Notes: generated from the sequence alone by a model not told the origin. 56,581 nt of DNA from Candidatus Accumulibacter appositus (GCA_000585055.1 JEMX01000109.1:396-56976); one strand, 5' to 3'; counted from the first letter of the stretch, positions 19,102 through 28,682 are shown. Numbers and translations: made by a program.

Positions 19102-20196
19102 ATGTACGAATCCTTCTACGGCCTGACCAGCAAGCCTTTTCAACTGAACCCTGACCCCAGCTTCTATTACGCTTCCAAGCAGCATCGGCGGGCCATGGCC
19201 TACCTCGAGTATGGCCTGAATCAGAACGAGGGTTTCATCGTCGTCACCGGCGAGATCGGGGCGGGGAAGACGACGATCGTACGGGGATTGCTCAACGACC
19301 TCGACTCGGAAAAGGTCGTCGCCGCGCAGCTGGTCAGTACGCAACTCGACGCCGAGGACACGCTGCGCATGGTGGCCGCGGCCTTTGGCGTCGGCGGTAA
19401 GAACGTCGGCAAGTCGGAGCTGCTGCTGGCCCTGGAAGCATTTCTGGTCGAGGTGACGGGCCAGGGAAAACGCTGCCTGCTGATTGTTGATGAAGCGCAG
19501 AACCTGACGCCGCGTGCCGTTGAGGAACTGCGCATGCTGTCGAATTTCCAGTTTGGCACGCAGGCGCTGTTGCAGAGTTTTCTGATCGGGCAGCCGGAGT
19601 TCCGCAAGGTGATGCAGAGTCCGCAAATGAAGCAGTTGCGTCAGCGGGTGATCGCCGCCTGTCACATCGGCCCAATGGATCAGGACGAGACACAGGCTTA
19701 CATCGAGCACCGGCTGAAGTGCTCCGGATCGCAGGGTTCGCCGCGCTTCGATGCCGGAGCCTTCGAGGCCATCTTCGAGGCCAGTGGTGGCATCCCGCGA
19801 CGCATCAACGCGCATTGCGATCGCCTGCTGTTGTCCGGTTTCCTGAACGGCAAGAGCGAATTCACCCGTGCCGACGTCGAAGAAGTGGCCAGCGAGCTCA
19901 AGGAAGAAACGCAATCGCAATCGGTCGTCGCGGCGCCGAGTCCTGGCGGTGGCAGCGACAGTGTGGTGCACCCACAGCTGACCGAGAGCGGCATTCTCGA
20001 TATCGACCTCTCGCGTTTGGAGCTCGACCCCAATATCGCGGAACGCGCGTCACGCGCCATTGCCGAGCTGAAAAGCGGTCAGGCGGACCAACGGATGATC
20101 CGTATCGAGCGCAGCATCGTCCGCCTTGAGCGAAGCAATGCAGCGGTTCTTTCGCTGATTCAGCAACTGGTCGATGCGGTTCGGGCCAAACAATGA
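19102..20196 (+). CDS. XrtA-associated ExeA-like AAA ATPase
   Basis: An ATPase of 364 residues of the exosortase-associated ATPase family related to ExeA/GspA. It opens MYESFYGLTSKPFQLNPDP, the hallmark N-terminus. Walker A is TGEIGAGKTTIVRGLL, Walker B is CLLIVDEAQNLT, sensor-like segments are FLIGQPEFRKVM and QRVIAACHIGPMD, and GGIPRRINAHCDRLLLSGF is also typical. The C-terminal ~90 residues are charged and probably coiled. It overlaps or abuts the next gene: ATGA at 20193-20196 holds its stop. Confidence 0.92.
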   Translation: MYESFYGLTSKPFQLNPDPSFYYASKQHRRAMAYLEYGLNQNEGFIVVTGEIGAGKTTIVRGLLNDLDSEKVVAAQLVSTQLDAEDTLRMVAAAFGVGGKNVGKSELLLALEAFLVEVTGQGKRCLLIVDEAQNLTPRAVEELRMLSNFQFGTQALLQSFLIGQPEFRKVMQSPQMKQLRQRVIAACHIGPMDQDETQAYIEHRLKCSGSQGSPRFDAGAFEAIFEASGGIPRRINAHCDRLLLSGFLNGKSEFTRADVEEVASELKEETQSQSVVAAPSPGGGSDSVVHPQLTESGILDIDLSRLELDPNIAERASRAIAELKSGQADQRMIRIERSIVRLERSNAAVLSLIQQLVDAVRAKQ

Positions 20197-20207
20197 AGGA
20201 GAGTGGG

Positions 20208-21377
20208 GTGGCTGAAGAGCTGTGGTCTGCCGATCTTGGTCCGGTGCTCTGCGTCGTCGGTGCGCGTCCCAATTTCATGAAGATGGCGCCGATTCTGCGC
20301 GCTTTGCGTGACCACCAGCCGGCCGTGCCGGCGCTGTTGGTGCATACCGGGCAGCACTACGACAAGGACATGAACGATCGCCTGTTCGTCGATTTGCGCC
20401 TACCGCATCCGGATATCAACCTCGAAGTCGGTTCCGGGAGTCACGCCGTGCAAACGGCAGACGTCATGACGCGTTTTGAGCCGGTGCTGGACCGCCATCG
20501 ACCGTCCTGTGTTCTGGTCGTCGGTGACGTGAATTCGACTCTCGCCTGTTCGCTGGTCGCGGTCAAGAAGGGCGTGCCGGTGGTGCATGTCGAAGCCGGT
20601 CTACGCAGCCATGATCGCGCGATGCCCGAGGAAATCAATCGCTTGCTGACCGACCAGATTGCTGATCGCCTGTACACCACCGAGCGTAGCGCGCTGGCCA
20701 ACCTGACCCGCGAAGGGGTCGCCGAGGAGCGCGTACGCTTTGTCGGTAACGTGATGATTGACTCGCTGCTCTCGAATCTCGAACTGGCGCAGCCGCCGGC
20801 GAGGACCTTGCAGTTGGCCGGTCATGATGCGGCGCTGCTCGACGATGCAAACGGCTACGGGGTGGTGACCCTGCACCGTCCATCGAATGTCGACCAGCCC
20901 GATACGCTGCAGCCGCTGCTGGCGGTTCTGCGCGAAGTTTCCAAGGCGCTGCCGCTGGTTTTTGCCCTGCATCCGCGGACGCGTGCCAACATCGAACGTT
21001 TCGGCTTGAGCGAGCTGTTGAGCAGCCCGCGCATCGTTCTGCTGCCGCCGCAGGGCTACCTGGAAATGCTCGGCCTGATGGCTGCAGCCAAGCTCGTCCT
21101 TTCCGATTCGGGAGGTCTGCAGGAGGAAAGCACTGCACTCGGCGTTCCCTGCTTGACGATCCGGGAAAACACCGAACGTCCGATCACCATCGAGCAGGGG
21201 ACCAATACCCTGGTCGGCTGCGACCCGCAGGCGATTCGCAAGGGGGTTGGCGAGATTCTTGCTGGGGCCGGCAAGCGCGGTCGCATCCCCGAGTTCTGGG
21301 ATGGCCAGGCGGCGCCGAGAATTGTTGCTGATCTCGCTGCCTGGCTGCTCGCGCGGCATACGCCGCGCGCCGAGTAA
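20208..21377 (+). CDS. wecB: UDP-N-acetylglucosamine 2-epimerase (non-hydrolysing)
   Basis: Converts UDP-GlcNAc to UDP-ManNAc, supplying an activated sugar for the polymer; about 389 residues. VVGARPNFMKMAPILRAL, HTGQHYDKDMND, VHVEAGLRSHDRAMPEEINR, HRPSNVD, and SDSGGLQEEST with TERPITIEQGTN are family motifs, including the conserved catalytic Asp, Glu and His set. I chose GTG 20208 because GGAG stands 6 nt before it. An ATG at 20193 that overlaps the ATPase stop would add MKESG and is an equal alternative. It is followed 19 nt later by the deacetylase. Confidence 0.94.
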   Translation: MAEELWSADLGPVLCVVGARPNFMKMAPILRALRDHQPAVPALLVHTGQHYDKDMNDRLFVDLRLPHPDINLEVGSGSHAVQTADVMTRFEPVLDRHRPSCVLVVGDVNSTLACSLVAVKKGVPVVHVEAGLRSHDRAMPEEINRLLTDQIADRLYTTERSALANLTREGVAEERVRFVGNVMIDSLLSNLELAQPPARTLQLAGHDAALLDDANGYGVVTLHRPSNVDQPDTLQPLLAVLREVSKALPLVFALHPRTRANIERFGLSELLSSPRIVLLPPQGYLEMLGLMAAAKLVLSDSGGLQEESTALGVPCLTIRENTERPITIEQGTNTLVGCDPQAIRKGVGEILAGAGKRGRIPEFWDGQAAPRIVADLAAWLLARHTPRAE

Positions 21378-21396
21378 CGAAGATGAACGGTACAAG

Positions 21397-22260
21397 ATGC
21401 CCGGCCTGCCGATAACCAATGCTCTGACGATCGACGTCGAGGACTATTTTCAGGTCTCCGCGCTGGCTCCGTACATTCCTCGCGAGCAGTGGGATTCTCG
21501 CGAGTGCCGCGTCGAACGGAACGTCGAGCGAATTCTCCTGATGCTCGACGAAAGCCAGACCCGGGCGACCTTTTTCACGCTCGGCTGGGTAGCTGAACGC
21601 TACCCGCAGCTGGTCCGCGCTATCGTCGCCGGTGGGCACGAACTGGCAAGTCACGGTTACGGACATCAGCGTGCCAGCGATCTCAGCGAAGCCGGGTTTT
21701 CGGCCGATATCAGTTCGGCCAAGAAGTTGCTGGAGGACATTTCCGGCGAGGAAGTCAAGGGCTACCGCGCGCCGAGTTTTTCGATCGGCGAAGCGAATCT
21801 CTGGGCCTTCGATTGCCTCGCACGGGCTGGCTATCGCTACAGTTCGAGCATCTACCCGATTCGCCACGACCACTACGGCATGCCCGATGCACCACGCTTC
21901 GCGCATCAAGTGCGCGACGGCCTGCTCGAACTGCCGGTGACCACCCTGCGCTATGCCGACCGCAACTGGCCAGCCAGCGGGGGGGGTTACTTCCGGCTGC
22001 TGCCCTACGCGCTGTCACGCTGGTTGTTGCAGAAAGTCAACCAGCGTGATCAGCAGCCGGCGATCTTCTATTTCCATCCCTGGGAAATCGACGCCGAGCA
22101 GCCACGCGTCGCCGGCATCAGCGCCAAGACCCGCTTTCGTCACTACGTCAATCTGCAGTACACCGAGGGTCGTATCAAGCGCTTGCTCGGTGACTTCCGC
22201 TGGGGACGAATGGATGAGATATTTCTTGATGCCGCTGCTCGGCCGCCAATGGTGAATTGA
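21397..22260 (+). CDS. XrtA-system polysaccharide deacetylase
   Basis: A NodB-fold deacetylase of 287 residues in the exosortase-associated group. ATG 21397 gives MPGLPITNALTIDVEDYFQV, the normal N-terminus. TIDVEDYF carries the catalytic/metal Asp pair, GHELASHGYGH the metal His residues, YRAPSFSI the motif-3 Arg, and FYFHPWEID the catalytic His. It lacks a signal peptide, so it acts in the cytoplasm or on lipid-linked sugars (inference). An eight-G run at 21980-21987 lies in the ASGGGYF coding region and the frame is intact there. The stop overlaps the next start as TGATG. Confidence 0.93.
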   Translation: MPGLPITNALTIDVEDYFQVSALAPYIPREQWDSRECRVERNVERILLMLDESQTRATFFTLGWVAERYPQLVRAIVAGGHELASHGYGHQRASDLSEAGFSADISSAKKLLEDISGEEVKGYRAPSFSIGEANLWAFDCLARAGYRYSSSIYPIRHDHYGMPDAPRFAHQVRDGLLELPVTTLRYADRNWPASGGGYFRLLPYALSRWLLQKVNQRDQQPAIFYFHPWEIDAEQPRVAGISAKTRFRHYVNLQYTEGRIKRLLGDFRWGRMDEIFLDAAARPPMVN

Positions 22261-23345
22261 TGGAAACGACGATCGAGGAAGTGGCCAAACTGGTTGCGGC
22301 GAGCGCGCCCTTGCTCGTCAAGACCCTGGATCCCGTGGACCGGGCGGCGGTTCGCCGTTGGGATGCTTTCGTCGATGCCTGCCCGGAAGCGACCTTTTTC
22401 CACAAGTCCGGTTGGCAGCAAGTCCTCAAAGAGGTCTTCGGGCATCGCACGCACTTCCTCTATGCCGTACGTTCCGGCACGATCGAAGGTGTTCTGCCGT
22501 TGGCGCAGGTGAAAAGCGTGCTCTTCGGCAACTCCCTGGTCTCCTTGCCGTTTGCCGTCTATGGTGGGGTCGCGGCAAGCAGTTCCGCCGCAGTCGAGGC
22601 GCTGGAGCGCGAAGCGCAGGCAATCGCTACGCGTCTCGGTGTCGGCCACCTGGAGCTGCGCAACCTGCGCCACCGTCATCCGGAATGGCCGCTGCAGGAT
22701 CTCTACGTGCGTTTCCGCAAGGAACTCGAACCCGAGGTCGAGGCCAACATGCTGGCCATTCCGCGCAAGCAGCGGGCGATGGTTCGCAAAGGGATCAAGA
22801 ACGGCTTGCGCAGCGAGATTGACCAGGATCTGAGTCGTTTTTTTGCGCTCTACGCCGACAACGTGCATCGGCACGGGACGCCGGCTCTTCCCAGGCGCTA
22901 CTTCGAGTGCCTGCAGCGCGTCTTCGCTGCTGACTGCGAGGCACTCACCGTGGTGGACGGCAATGGCCGGGCGCTGAGTGTCGTGCTGAGTTTCTATTTT
23001 CGCGACGAAGTCCTGCCTTACTACGCTGGCGACGATGTTTCGGCCCGCCAGCTGGCCGCCAACGATTTCAAGTACTGGGAGCTGATGCGCCGCTCCTGCG
23101 AGCGCGGCCTGAAGATCTTCGACTACGGCCGTAGCAAGCAGGGGACCGGCTCGTATTCCTTTAAGAAGAACTGGGGCTTCGAGCCGCAACCGCTGTTCTA
23201 CGAGTATTGCCTCTACAGCCGCGATTCGATCCCGCAAAACAACCCTGCCAACGCCAAGTACCAGTTGTTGATCAAGACCTGGCGGCGGATGCCGGTTGGT
23301 CTCGCCAACTGGCTTGGCCCGTTCATTGTGCGCCATCTGGGTTAG
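22260..23345 (+). CDS. XrtA-system FemAB-like protein (GNAT fold)
   Basis: A protein of 361 residues from the exosortase-associated FemAB family. ATG 22260 overlaps the deacetylase stop. A TTG one codon earlier is also in frame. The sequence WDAFVDACPEATFFHKSGWQQVLKE, the central YVRFRKELEP region and the C-terminal IFDYGRSKQGTGSYSFKKNWGF are characteristic of aminoacyl- or acyl-transferring FemAB/GNAT proteins. The substrate is unknown; a role in decorating the polymer or lipid carrier is inference. Confidence 0.9.
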   Translation: METTIEEVAKLVAASAPLLVKTLDPVDRAAVRRWDAFVDACPEATFFHKSGWQQVLKEVFGHRTHFLYAVRSGTIEGVLPLAQVKSVLFGNSLVSLPFAVYGGVAASSSAAVEALEREAQAIATRLGVGHLELRNLRHRHPEWPLQDLYVRFRKELEPEVEANMLAIPRKQRAMVRKGIKNGLRSEIDQDLSRFFALYADNVHRHGTPALPRRYFECLQRVFAADCEALTVVDGNGRALSVVLSFYFRDEVLPYYAGDDVSARQLAANDFKYWELMRRSCERGLKIFDYGRSKQGTGSYSFKKNWGFEPQPLFYEYCLYSRDSIPQNNPANAKYQLLIKTWRRMPVGLANWLGPFIVRHLG

Positions 23346-23475
23346 GCGCATCGCGCAGGCCGTTTCTGCGCCAGGGCCGAGCAGCCTGGCACCCGTGAAT
23401 CGATGAATCCATGAACTCGCCGACCTTGCTAGCTTCGATGCCTCTTGAATGCTCTCGCTTTTTGAAAGCCACGCC

Positions 23476-25041
23476 ATGAACCAAGCCGAATTGCGTCCCT
23501 CCTCGCTTGCCGCCGATCCGGCCTGGCGTGTCGCTCTGCCCACTCTGGCGTTGACCTGGCTGCTCATCCTGCTGCTCTTTCGCGAGACGGCGCTGGCGAT
23601 GGTCGAAATCTGGGAGCGCTCGGACACCTACGCGCACGGCTTCATCGTGCCGCCCATCACCCTGTGGCTGATCTGGCGGATTCGTGCCAGCCTTGCCGTG
23701 CTGGTGCCCAGCTACAGCTTTCTGGCGGTGCTCCTGTTTGCCGGCGTCGGCTTTGCCTGGCTGGTGGGCGAGGTGGCGGCGGTCAATGCGCTTTCCCAGT
23801 TTGCACTGGTGGCGATGCTGATTCTGGCCGTACCCGCAGTCCTCGGCTGGGGAATCGCACGGCGCATAGCCTTTCCGCTGCTGTTCCTGTTCTTCGCCGT
23901 GCCCTTTGGCGATTTCGCGATGCCCAAGCTGATGGAGTGGACCGCGCATTTCACCATTCTCGGCCTGCGCTCTTCCGGCATTCCGGTGCATGCCGAAGGC
24001 TTGCGGTTCGTGATTCCTACGGGCAGCTGGTCGGTGGTCGAGGCCTGTAGCGGCGTTCGCTATTTGATTGCTTCGGTTACTGTCGGAACGCTGTTTGCGT
24101 ACCTTACCTATCGTTCGCTGAGGCGGCGGCTGGCCTTCGTTCTCGTTTCTTTCCTGGTTCCGGTCCTCGCCAACTGGGTGCGCGCCTACATGATCGTGAT
24201 GATAGGCCATCTGTCGGGTAACGAGTTGGCGGTCGGTGTCGACCACTTGATCTACGGCTGGATCTTCTTCGGTATCGTCATCCTGGCCATGTTCTGGATC
24301 GGTGCGCGCTGGCGCGAGGATGAGTTCGAGAGCGAGCCGCAGGTGACGGCGCCCACCGCGGCGCCCACCACGGCGGTGGCTGCCACGCTGCCTTCAGGAT
24401 CGCTGATCGCCGCTGTGGCCACCGTACTGCTCGGCGGCTTTTGGAGCTTCGCGCAATTGCAGATCGAGGACAATCGGGCACCGCAGATCGGTCAGGCGGC
24501 ACCCCTCGGCCCGATCGCCGGTTGGCAGGCGAGTGCTTCTGGCCTGTATGGCTGGCAGCCAGGCTTCGAAAATTATTCGGCGAGTAGCCAAGCCAGTTTC
24601 ACGAACGGTGGGCACGTCGTCGGACTCTTCCTCGGCTACTATCGTAACCAGGACGAGCAGCGCAAGCTGGTGAGTTCGACCAATGTGCTGCTTAGGAACG
24701 ATGATCCGCTTTGGGCGAAAGTGGGCGGCGGAACGCACGCGATTTCGTTTGCCGGACAGGAAATCAAGGTGCGCACGGTGTTGTTGCGCGGACAGCCGCC
24801 GCTACGGATGCTGGTTTGGCAGTGGTACTGGGTCAACGGGCGCTGGACTGCCAGCGACGTCATGGCCAAAGCCTATCTGGCGCTGTCGCGCCTGACCGGC
24901 AATGGCGACGATTCGGCGCTGATCGTCCTCTACGCCCCGCTGGCTGTCGATGGCACCGGAGAGGCCGTCCTCGAGGACTTCGTGCGCAGCGCGGGACCGG
25001 CTATCAACGCCGCGCTACGACAGACCATGGCTGGCCAATGA
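23476..25041 (+). CDS. xrtA: Exosortase A fused to EpsI domain
   Basis: A polytopic inner-membrane transpeptidase of 521 residues that cleaves PEP-CTERM sorting signals. With ATG 23476 the catalytic triad candidates are Cys191 (VVEACSGVRYLIAS), Arg236 (ANWVRAYMIVMIGH) and His257 (VGVDHLIYGWIFF). ATG 23449 would add nine residues and neither start has a convincing ribosome-binding site. Residues ~1-275 are the eight-helix exosortase. After a Thr/Ala-rich linker and one more helix (LIAAVATVLLGGFWSFA) comes a periplasmic EpsI domain of ~190 residues (VGLFLGYYRNQDEQRKLVSS, LVWQWYWVNGRWTAS). No PEP-CTERM target was found in the window. The stop overlaps the next start. Confidence 0.94.
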   Translation: MNQAELRPSSLAADPAWRVALPTLALTWLLILLLFRETALAMVEIWERSDTYAHGFIVPPITLWLIWRIRASLAVLVPSYSFLAVLLFAGVGFAWLVGEVAAVNALSQFALVAMLILAVPAVLGWGIARRIAFPLLFLFFAVPFGDFAMPKLMEWTAHFTILGLRSSGIPVHAEGLRFVIPTGSWSVVEACSGVRYLIASVTVGTLFAYLTYRSLRRRLAFVLVSFLVPVLANWVRAYMIVMIGHLSGNELAVGVDHLIYGWIFFGIVILAMFWIGARWREDEFESEPQVTAPTAAPTTAVAATLPSGSLIAAVATVLLGGFWSFAQLQIEDNRAPQIGQAAPLGPIAGWQASASGLYGWQPGFENYSASSQASFTNGGHVVGLFLGYYRNQDEQRKLVSSTNVLLRNDDPLWAKVGGGTHAISFAGQEIKVRTVLLRGQPPLRMLVWQWYWVNGRWTASDVMAKAYLALSRLTGNGDDSALIVLYAPLAVDGTGEAVLEDFVRSAGPAINAALRQTMAGQ

Positions 25042-26225
25042 TGGGCGCTGCAGATCGGCGTCCGCTGGTGGTCCATGTCGTCTTCCGCTTCGATGTCGGC
25101 GGTCTGGAGAATGGCGTTGTCAATTTAATCAACCACATGCCGCGCGAGGCGTATCGCCACGCGGTCATTTCGCTGACCGAGATCACCGACTTCAAGCGCC
25201 GCATTGTTCGTGACGACGTCAGCTTCATCGCCCTGGGGAAGTCCCCCGGCCATACGCTGTGGCTCTACCCGCGCCTTTGGCGACTGTTCCGCGATCTACG
25301 CCCGGCCATTGTGCATAGTCGCAACCTCGCCGCGCTGGAAGTCGCCATACCGGCCTGGGCGGCTGGCGTGCCGGTGCGTATCCACGGTGAGCACGGCCGT
25401 GATATTGGGGACCTCGACGGTTCGAACAGGAAAAACCAATGGCTGCGCCGTGTATATCGTCCGTTTGTGAACCATTACATCGCTCTGTCGCGTGATCTCG
25501 AGGTTTACCTGACTTCTCGGGTAGGCATGTCGCGCGCCCGTGTTGCCCAGATTTACAACGGCGTCGACGTGCAGCGTTTTCATCCGCTCGCGCCGCGCCA
25601 GGCGATCGCCGGTTGCCCGTTTGGCGATCCGGGGTGCTGGCTGGTCGGTAGCGTGGGGCGTATGCAGTTGGTCAAGGATCAGACGACCTTGGCGCAGGCG
25701 TTCATTCGCGTATTGGCCGATTTTCCCGCGTTGAAGAGCCGTTTGCGACTGGTGTTGATTGGTGAGGGCCCGCTGCGCGCACGGGCGCAGGCGATGCTCG
25801 AAGAGGCGGGTGTTGCGGCTCTGGCGTGGTTGCCGGGACAGCGTGACGATATTCCCGAAATACTGCGTGGCCTGGACTGTTTCGTACTACCCTCCTTGGC
25901 CGAAGGCATCTCGAACACCATCCTCGAAGCGATGGCCAGCGGGCTGCCGGTGATTGCTACGGATGTCGGCGGCAATGCCGAATTGATCGAAGCCGGCCGC
26001 TCTGGCGAACTGGTTGGAGTGTCCGATGCGGCGGCGATGGCGCGGCAGATCGCCCGCTACGCCAACGATCCGCAGCAGGCGCGTGCCGCCGGGGTGGCAG
26101 GGCGATCCAGGGTGGAGCAGCAGTTCAGCCTGCAAGCGATGAGCGCGAGCTATCAGGGTCTCTACGACGAACTGCTGAGCGTGAATGCCAGTACGGCTGG
26201 CCGCAAGGCTTTGATTCACCCCTAG
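25038..26225 (+). CDS. XrtA-system glycosyltransferase (GT4, stp2 type)
   Basis: A cytoplasmic GT-B sugar transferase of 395 residues. It opens PLVVHVVFRFDVGGLENGVVN, which is typical of the exosortase-associated TIGR03088-like family. AAGVPVRIHGEHGRDI and the donor-binding end IGEGPLRARAQ...LPSLAEGISNTILEAMASGLPVIAT follow, with the E-x7-E motif of GT4. ATG 25038 overlaps the exosortase stop (ATGATG; either ATG may start). The donor sugar cannot be read from sequence. Confidence 0.92.
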   Translation: MMGAADRRPLVVHVVFRFDVGGLENGVVNLINHMPREAYRHAVISLTEITDFKRRIVRDDVSFIALGKSPGHTLWLYPRLWRLFRDLRPAIVHSRNLAALEVAIPAWAAGVPVRIHGEHGRDIGDLDGSNRKNQWLRRVYRPFVNHYIALSRDLEVYLTSRVGMSRARVAQIYNGVDVQRFHPLAPRQAIAGCPFGDPGCWLVGSVGRMQLVKDQTTLAQAFIRVLADFPALKSRLRLVLIGEGPLRARAQAMLEEAGVAALAWLPGQRDDIPEILRGLDCFVLPSLAEGISNTILEAMASGLPVIATDVGGNAELIEAGRSGELVGVSDAAAMARQIARYANDPQQARAAGVAGRSRVEQQFSLQAMSASYQGLYDELLSVNASTAGRKALIHP

Positions 26226-26266
26226 GCGATGGCCAAAAAAGGCAACAAGGAAACTGAAGCAAACAT

Positions 26267-28207
26267 ATGTGCGGAATAACCGGAATTTTCGATACCCGTG
26301 GCCGGCGTGACATTGATCGTCGCGTGCTCTCGCGGATGAACGAATCACAGCACCATCGTGGCCCCGACGAAGGTGGCTTGCATCTTGAACCAGGCGTTGG
26401 CTTGGGCCATCGCCGGCTTTCGATCATCGACCTGTCAACCGGCCAGCAGCCGCTCTACAACGAAGATCAGAGCGTCTGCGTGGTGTTCAACGGCGAAATC
26501 TACAACTATCAGCAACTGATCCCCCAACTACAGGCGCTGGGCCACGTCTTCCATACGCGCAGCGATACCGAGGTCATTGTTCATGCCTGGGAGGCCTGGG
26601 GCGAGGACTGCGTGCAGCGCTTTCGTGGCATGTTCGCTTTCGCGCTCTGGGATCGCAACCGCGAAACGCTGTTTCTGGCGCGCGACCGGCTGGCGGTCAA
26701 ACCGCTCTACTACGCCCTGTTGCCCGATGGCTGCTTCCTCTTTGGCTCCGAGCTCAAGTCGCTGCTGGCGCATGGCGGACTGGCGCGCGACATCGACCCC
26801 CTGGCGGTTGAGGAATACTTCGCTCTCGGCTATGTCGCCGAGCCGCGGACGATCTTTCGTCAGGCCAGGAAGCTGCCACCGGCGCACATGCTCAGTGTCC
26901 GTCGCGGGCAGGCGCTGGCTGAGCCGAAAGCCTACTGGGATGTGCGCTTCAGCCTCGATCAGCCAGTCGATCTCGAGGAGGCCTGCACGCAACTCAACGA
27001 CAAGCTACGCGAGTCGATCAGCCTGCGCATGATTTCCGAGGTGCCGCTTGGCGCCTTCCTGTCCGGCGGGGTCGATTCGAGCGCCGTGGTGGCGCTTATG
27101 GCGGGCCTGTCGGATGAGCCAGTCAATACCTGCTCGATTGCTTTCGACGACCCGGCCTTCAATGAAGCGGCCTTTGCCCGGCAGGTGGCCGATCGCTACC
27201 GCACCAACCACCACTGCGAGCTGGTCGCCAGCGATGATTTCGATCTCATCGACACCCTGGCCCGGCTCTACGACGAGCCGTATGCCGACAGCTCGGCGAT
27301 TCCCACCTACCGGGTATGCCAATTGGCCCGCAAACACGTGACCGTGGCCCTTTCGGGCGATGGTGGCGACGAGACCTTCGGCGGTTATCGTCGTTATCGA
27401 ATGCACTTGATGGAAGAGCGGCTGCGTTCGGCCTTGCCGCACAGCGTGCGGCGACGCGTCTTTGGCGTACTCGGACGCGTTTACCCGAAGGCCGATTGGG
27501 CGCCGCGCATGTTCCGCGCCAAAACGACTTTCGAAGGCATGGCCAGAACCTCGGTCGAAGCCTACTTCCATTCCGTGTCCATCCTGCGCGGGCCGATGCG
27601 CACGCAGCTGTTCAGTGAGCGTTTTCGGCACGAACTCGCCGGCTATACCGCCGAGGACGTCTTCCGCAGCCATGCCGCCAAGGCCGGCACCGACGATCCG
27701 CTGGCCCTGATTCAATACCTCGATCTGAAGACCTACCTGGTTGGCGACATCAATACCAAGGTTGACCGCGCCAGCATGGCGCACTCGCTGGAAGTTCGCG
27801 AGCCGCTGATGGATCACGAACTGGTCGAGTGGATGGCGACGCTGTCTTCTTCGCTCAAGGTACGCGGGCAGGAAGGCAAGTTCCTGCTCAAGAAGGCGTT
27901 CGAGCCGAGCCTGCCGCAAGACATTCTCTATCGCCCGAAGATGGGCTTTGCGGTGCCCTTGGCACGCTGGTTTCGCGGCCCTTTGCGGGAACGTGTTCGC
28001 GAGGCGGTGCTCGGTTCCCGCCTGGCGGAAACCGGCTGGTTCAATCAGAAGTATCTGCAGCATCTGGTGGATGCCCATCAGTCGGGAGCGCGTGATTACA
28101 GCTCGCCACTATGGACGGTGCTGATGTTCGAGGCCTTTCTGCGCAATGTGCTCGACGCGCCGGCCAGCGCTGCGGTGATTGTCGCCGACCAGCAGTCATC
28201 CACATGA
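26267..28207 (+). CDS. XrtA-system amidotransferase 1 (asparagine-synthase-like)
   Basis: A glutamine-dependent amidotransferase of 646 residues. It begins MCGITGIFD, so the nucleophile Cys2 is exposed after Met removal. Glutaminase motifs include HHRGPDEGG, RLSIIDLSTGQQPL, FNGEIYNYQQL and RDRLAVKPLYYA. The synthetase part has an intact PP-loop, SGGVDSS, at residues 266-272, and LSGDGGDETFGGYRRY. It is the exosortase-linked relative of AsnB and probably amidates a sugar acid or an amino-acid-like group rather than making asparagine (inference). The ATGA at 28204 overlaps the start of a decayed glycosyltransferase. Confidence 0.93.
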   Translation: MCGITGIFDTRGRRDIDRRVLSRMNESQHHRGPDEGGLHLEPGVGLGHRRLSIIDLSTGQQPLYNEDQSVCVVFNGEIYNYQQLIPQLQALGHVFHTRSDTEVIVHAWEAWGEDCVQRFRGMFAFALWDRNRETLFLARDRLAVKPLYYALLPDGCFLFGSELKSLLAHGGLARDIDPLAVEEYFALGYVAEPRTIFRQARKLPPAHMLSVRRGQALAEPKAYWDVRFSLDQPVDLEEACTQLNDKLRESISLRMISEVPLGAFLSGGVDSSAVVALMAGLSDEPVNTCSIAFDDPAFNEAAFARQVADRYRTNHHCELVASDDFDLIDTLARLYDEPYADSSAIPTYRVCQLARKHVTVALSGDGGDETFGGYRRYRMHLMEERLRSALPHSVRRRVFGVLGRVYPKADWAPRMFRAKTTFEGMARTSVEAYFHSVSILRGPMRTQLFSERFRHELAGYTAEDVFRSHAAKAGTDDPLALIQYLDLKTYLVGDINTKVDRASMAHSLEVREPLMDHELVEWMATLSSSLKVRGQEGKFLLKKAFEPSLPQDILYRPKMGFAVPLARWFRGPLRERVREAVLGSRLAETGWFNQKYLQHLVDAHQSGARDYSSPLWTVLMFEAFLRNVLDAPASAAVIVADQQSST

Positions 28208-28334
28208 GCTGGCGCATCTTGCATGTTCTCGATCATTCGCTGCCCGTGCATGGTGGCCATGCCTTTCGTGCGTCGGCCACATCCTGCGCGAGCAGCGTGC
28301 GCGGGGCTGGCAGACGGTAGCCGGTGCCAGCTAG
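28204..28334 (+). pseudogene. Frameshifted 5' remnant of an exosortase-associated glycosyltransferase (stp3 type)
   Basis: ATG 28204 overlaps the amidotransferase stop, as a working gene would. The first 22 codons (MSWRILHVLDHSLPVHGGHA) mirror the start of the intact glycosyltransferase at 29959 (MSLRVLHILDHSIPLHSGYT). At about 28275 the frame is lost, but the next frame continues with GHILREQRARGWQT, matching SILREQRKLGWET in the intact copy. A single missing G in a GGG run explains the shift. A TAG at 28332-28334 then ends the similarity and the remaining ~370 codons are absent. Confidence 0.8.
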
Positions 28335-28682
28335 CAAATGCAGGTAGCGCCCAAGGCTCGTCCAGGACTAAGGTATTTCCTTGGGGCATTGGTCGGCCGT
28401 AGGTTAAACGCGGATGCGATCCCTCGCACATCAAGGTATGCCGTTTGGCGCCTTTGTCGCGATTGACTGTTCCGAAAAAAGAGCTGCCTGGAAGGACTGG
28501 CGTTTGATGTGGGCCATGGTTGCCGAGTCATTGACAGATCCTGTGGCGTGCGTGGCTGCGGGCAGCTGGTTTTCTTCCGAGAAGTGGGCGCGCCTTGTTC
28601 TTGGAGATCTACCCGTTTTTGATGATTGCAAACTGATTTTGCTGAGCTCTGGCGTTCGGCAATATAAAAGTGAAGGGGCTGC
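28335..28682. other. Non-coding-looking gap after the glycosyltransferase remnant
   Basis: A 348-nt stretch between the remnant and the next intact glycosyltransferase. One open frame (28414-28686, 90 codons) overlaps the next gene's start. Its translation resembles no family I recognise and its codon choice is unlike that of the neighbours. A+T content rises towards the right end. It may be eroded remainder of the lost gene or inserted DNA. Confidence 0.35.
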
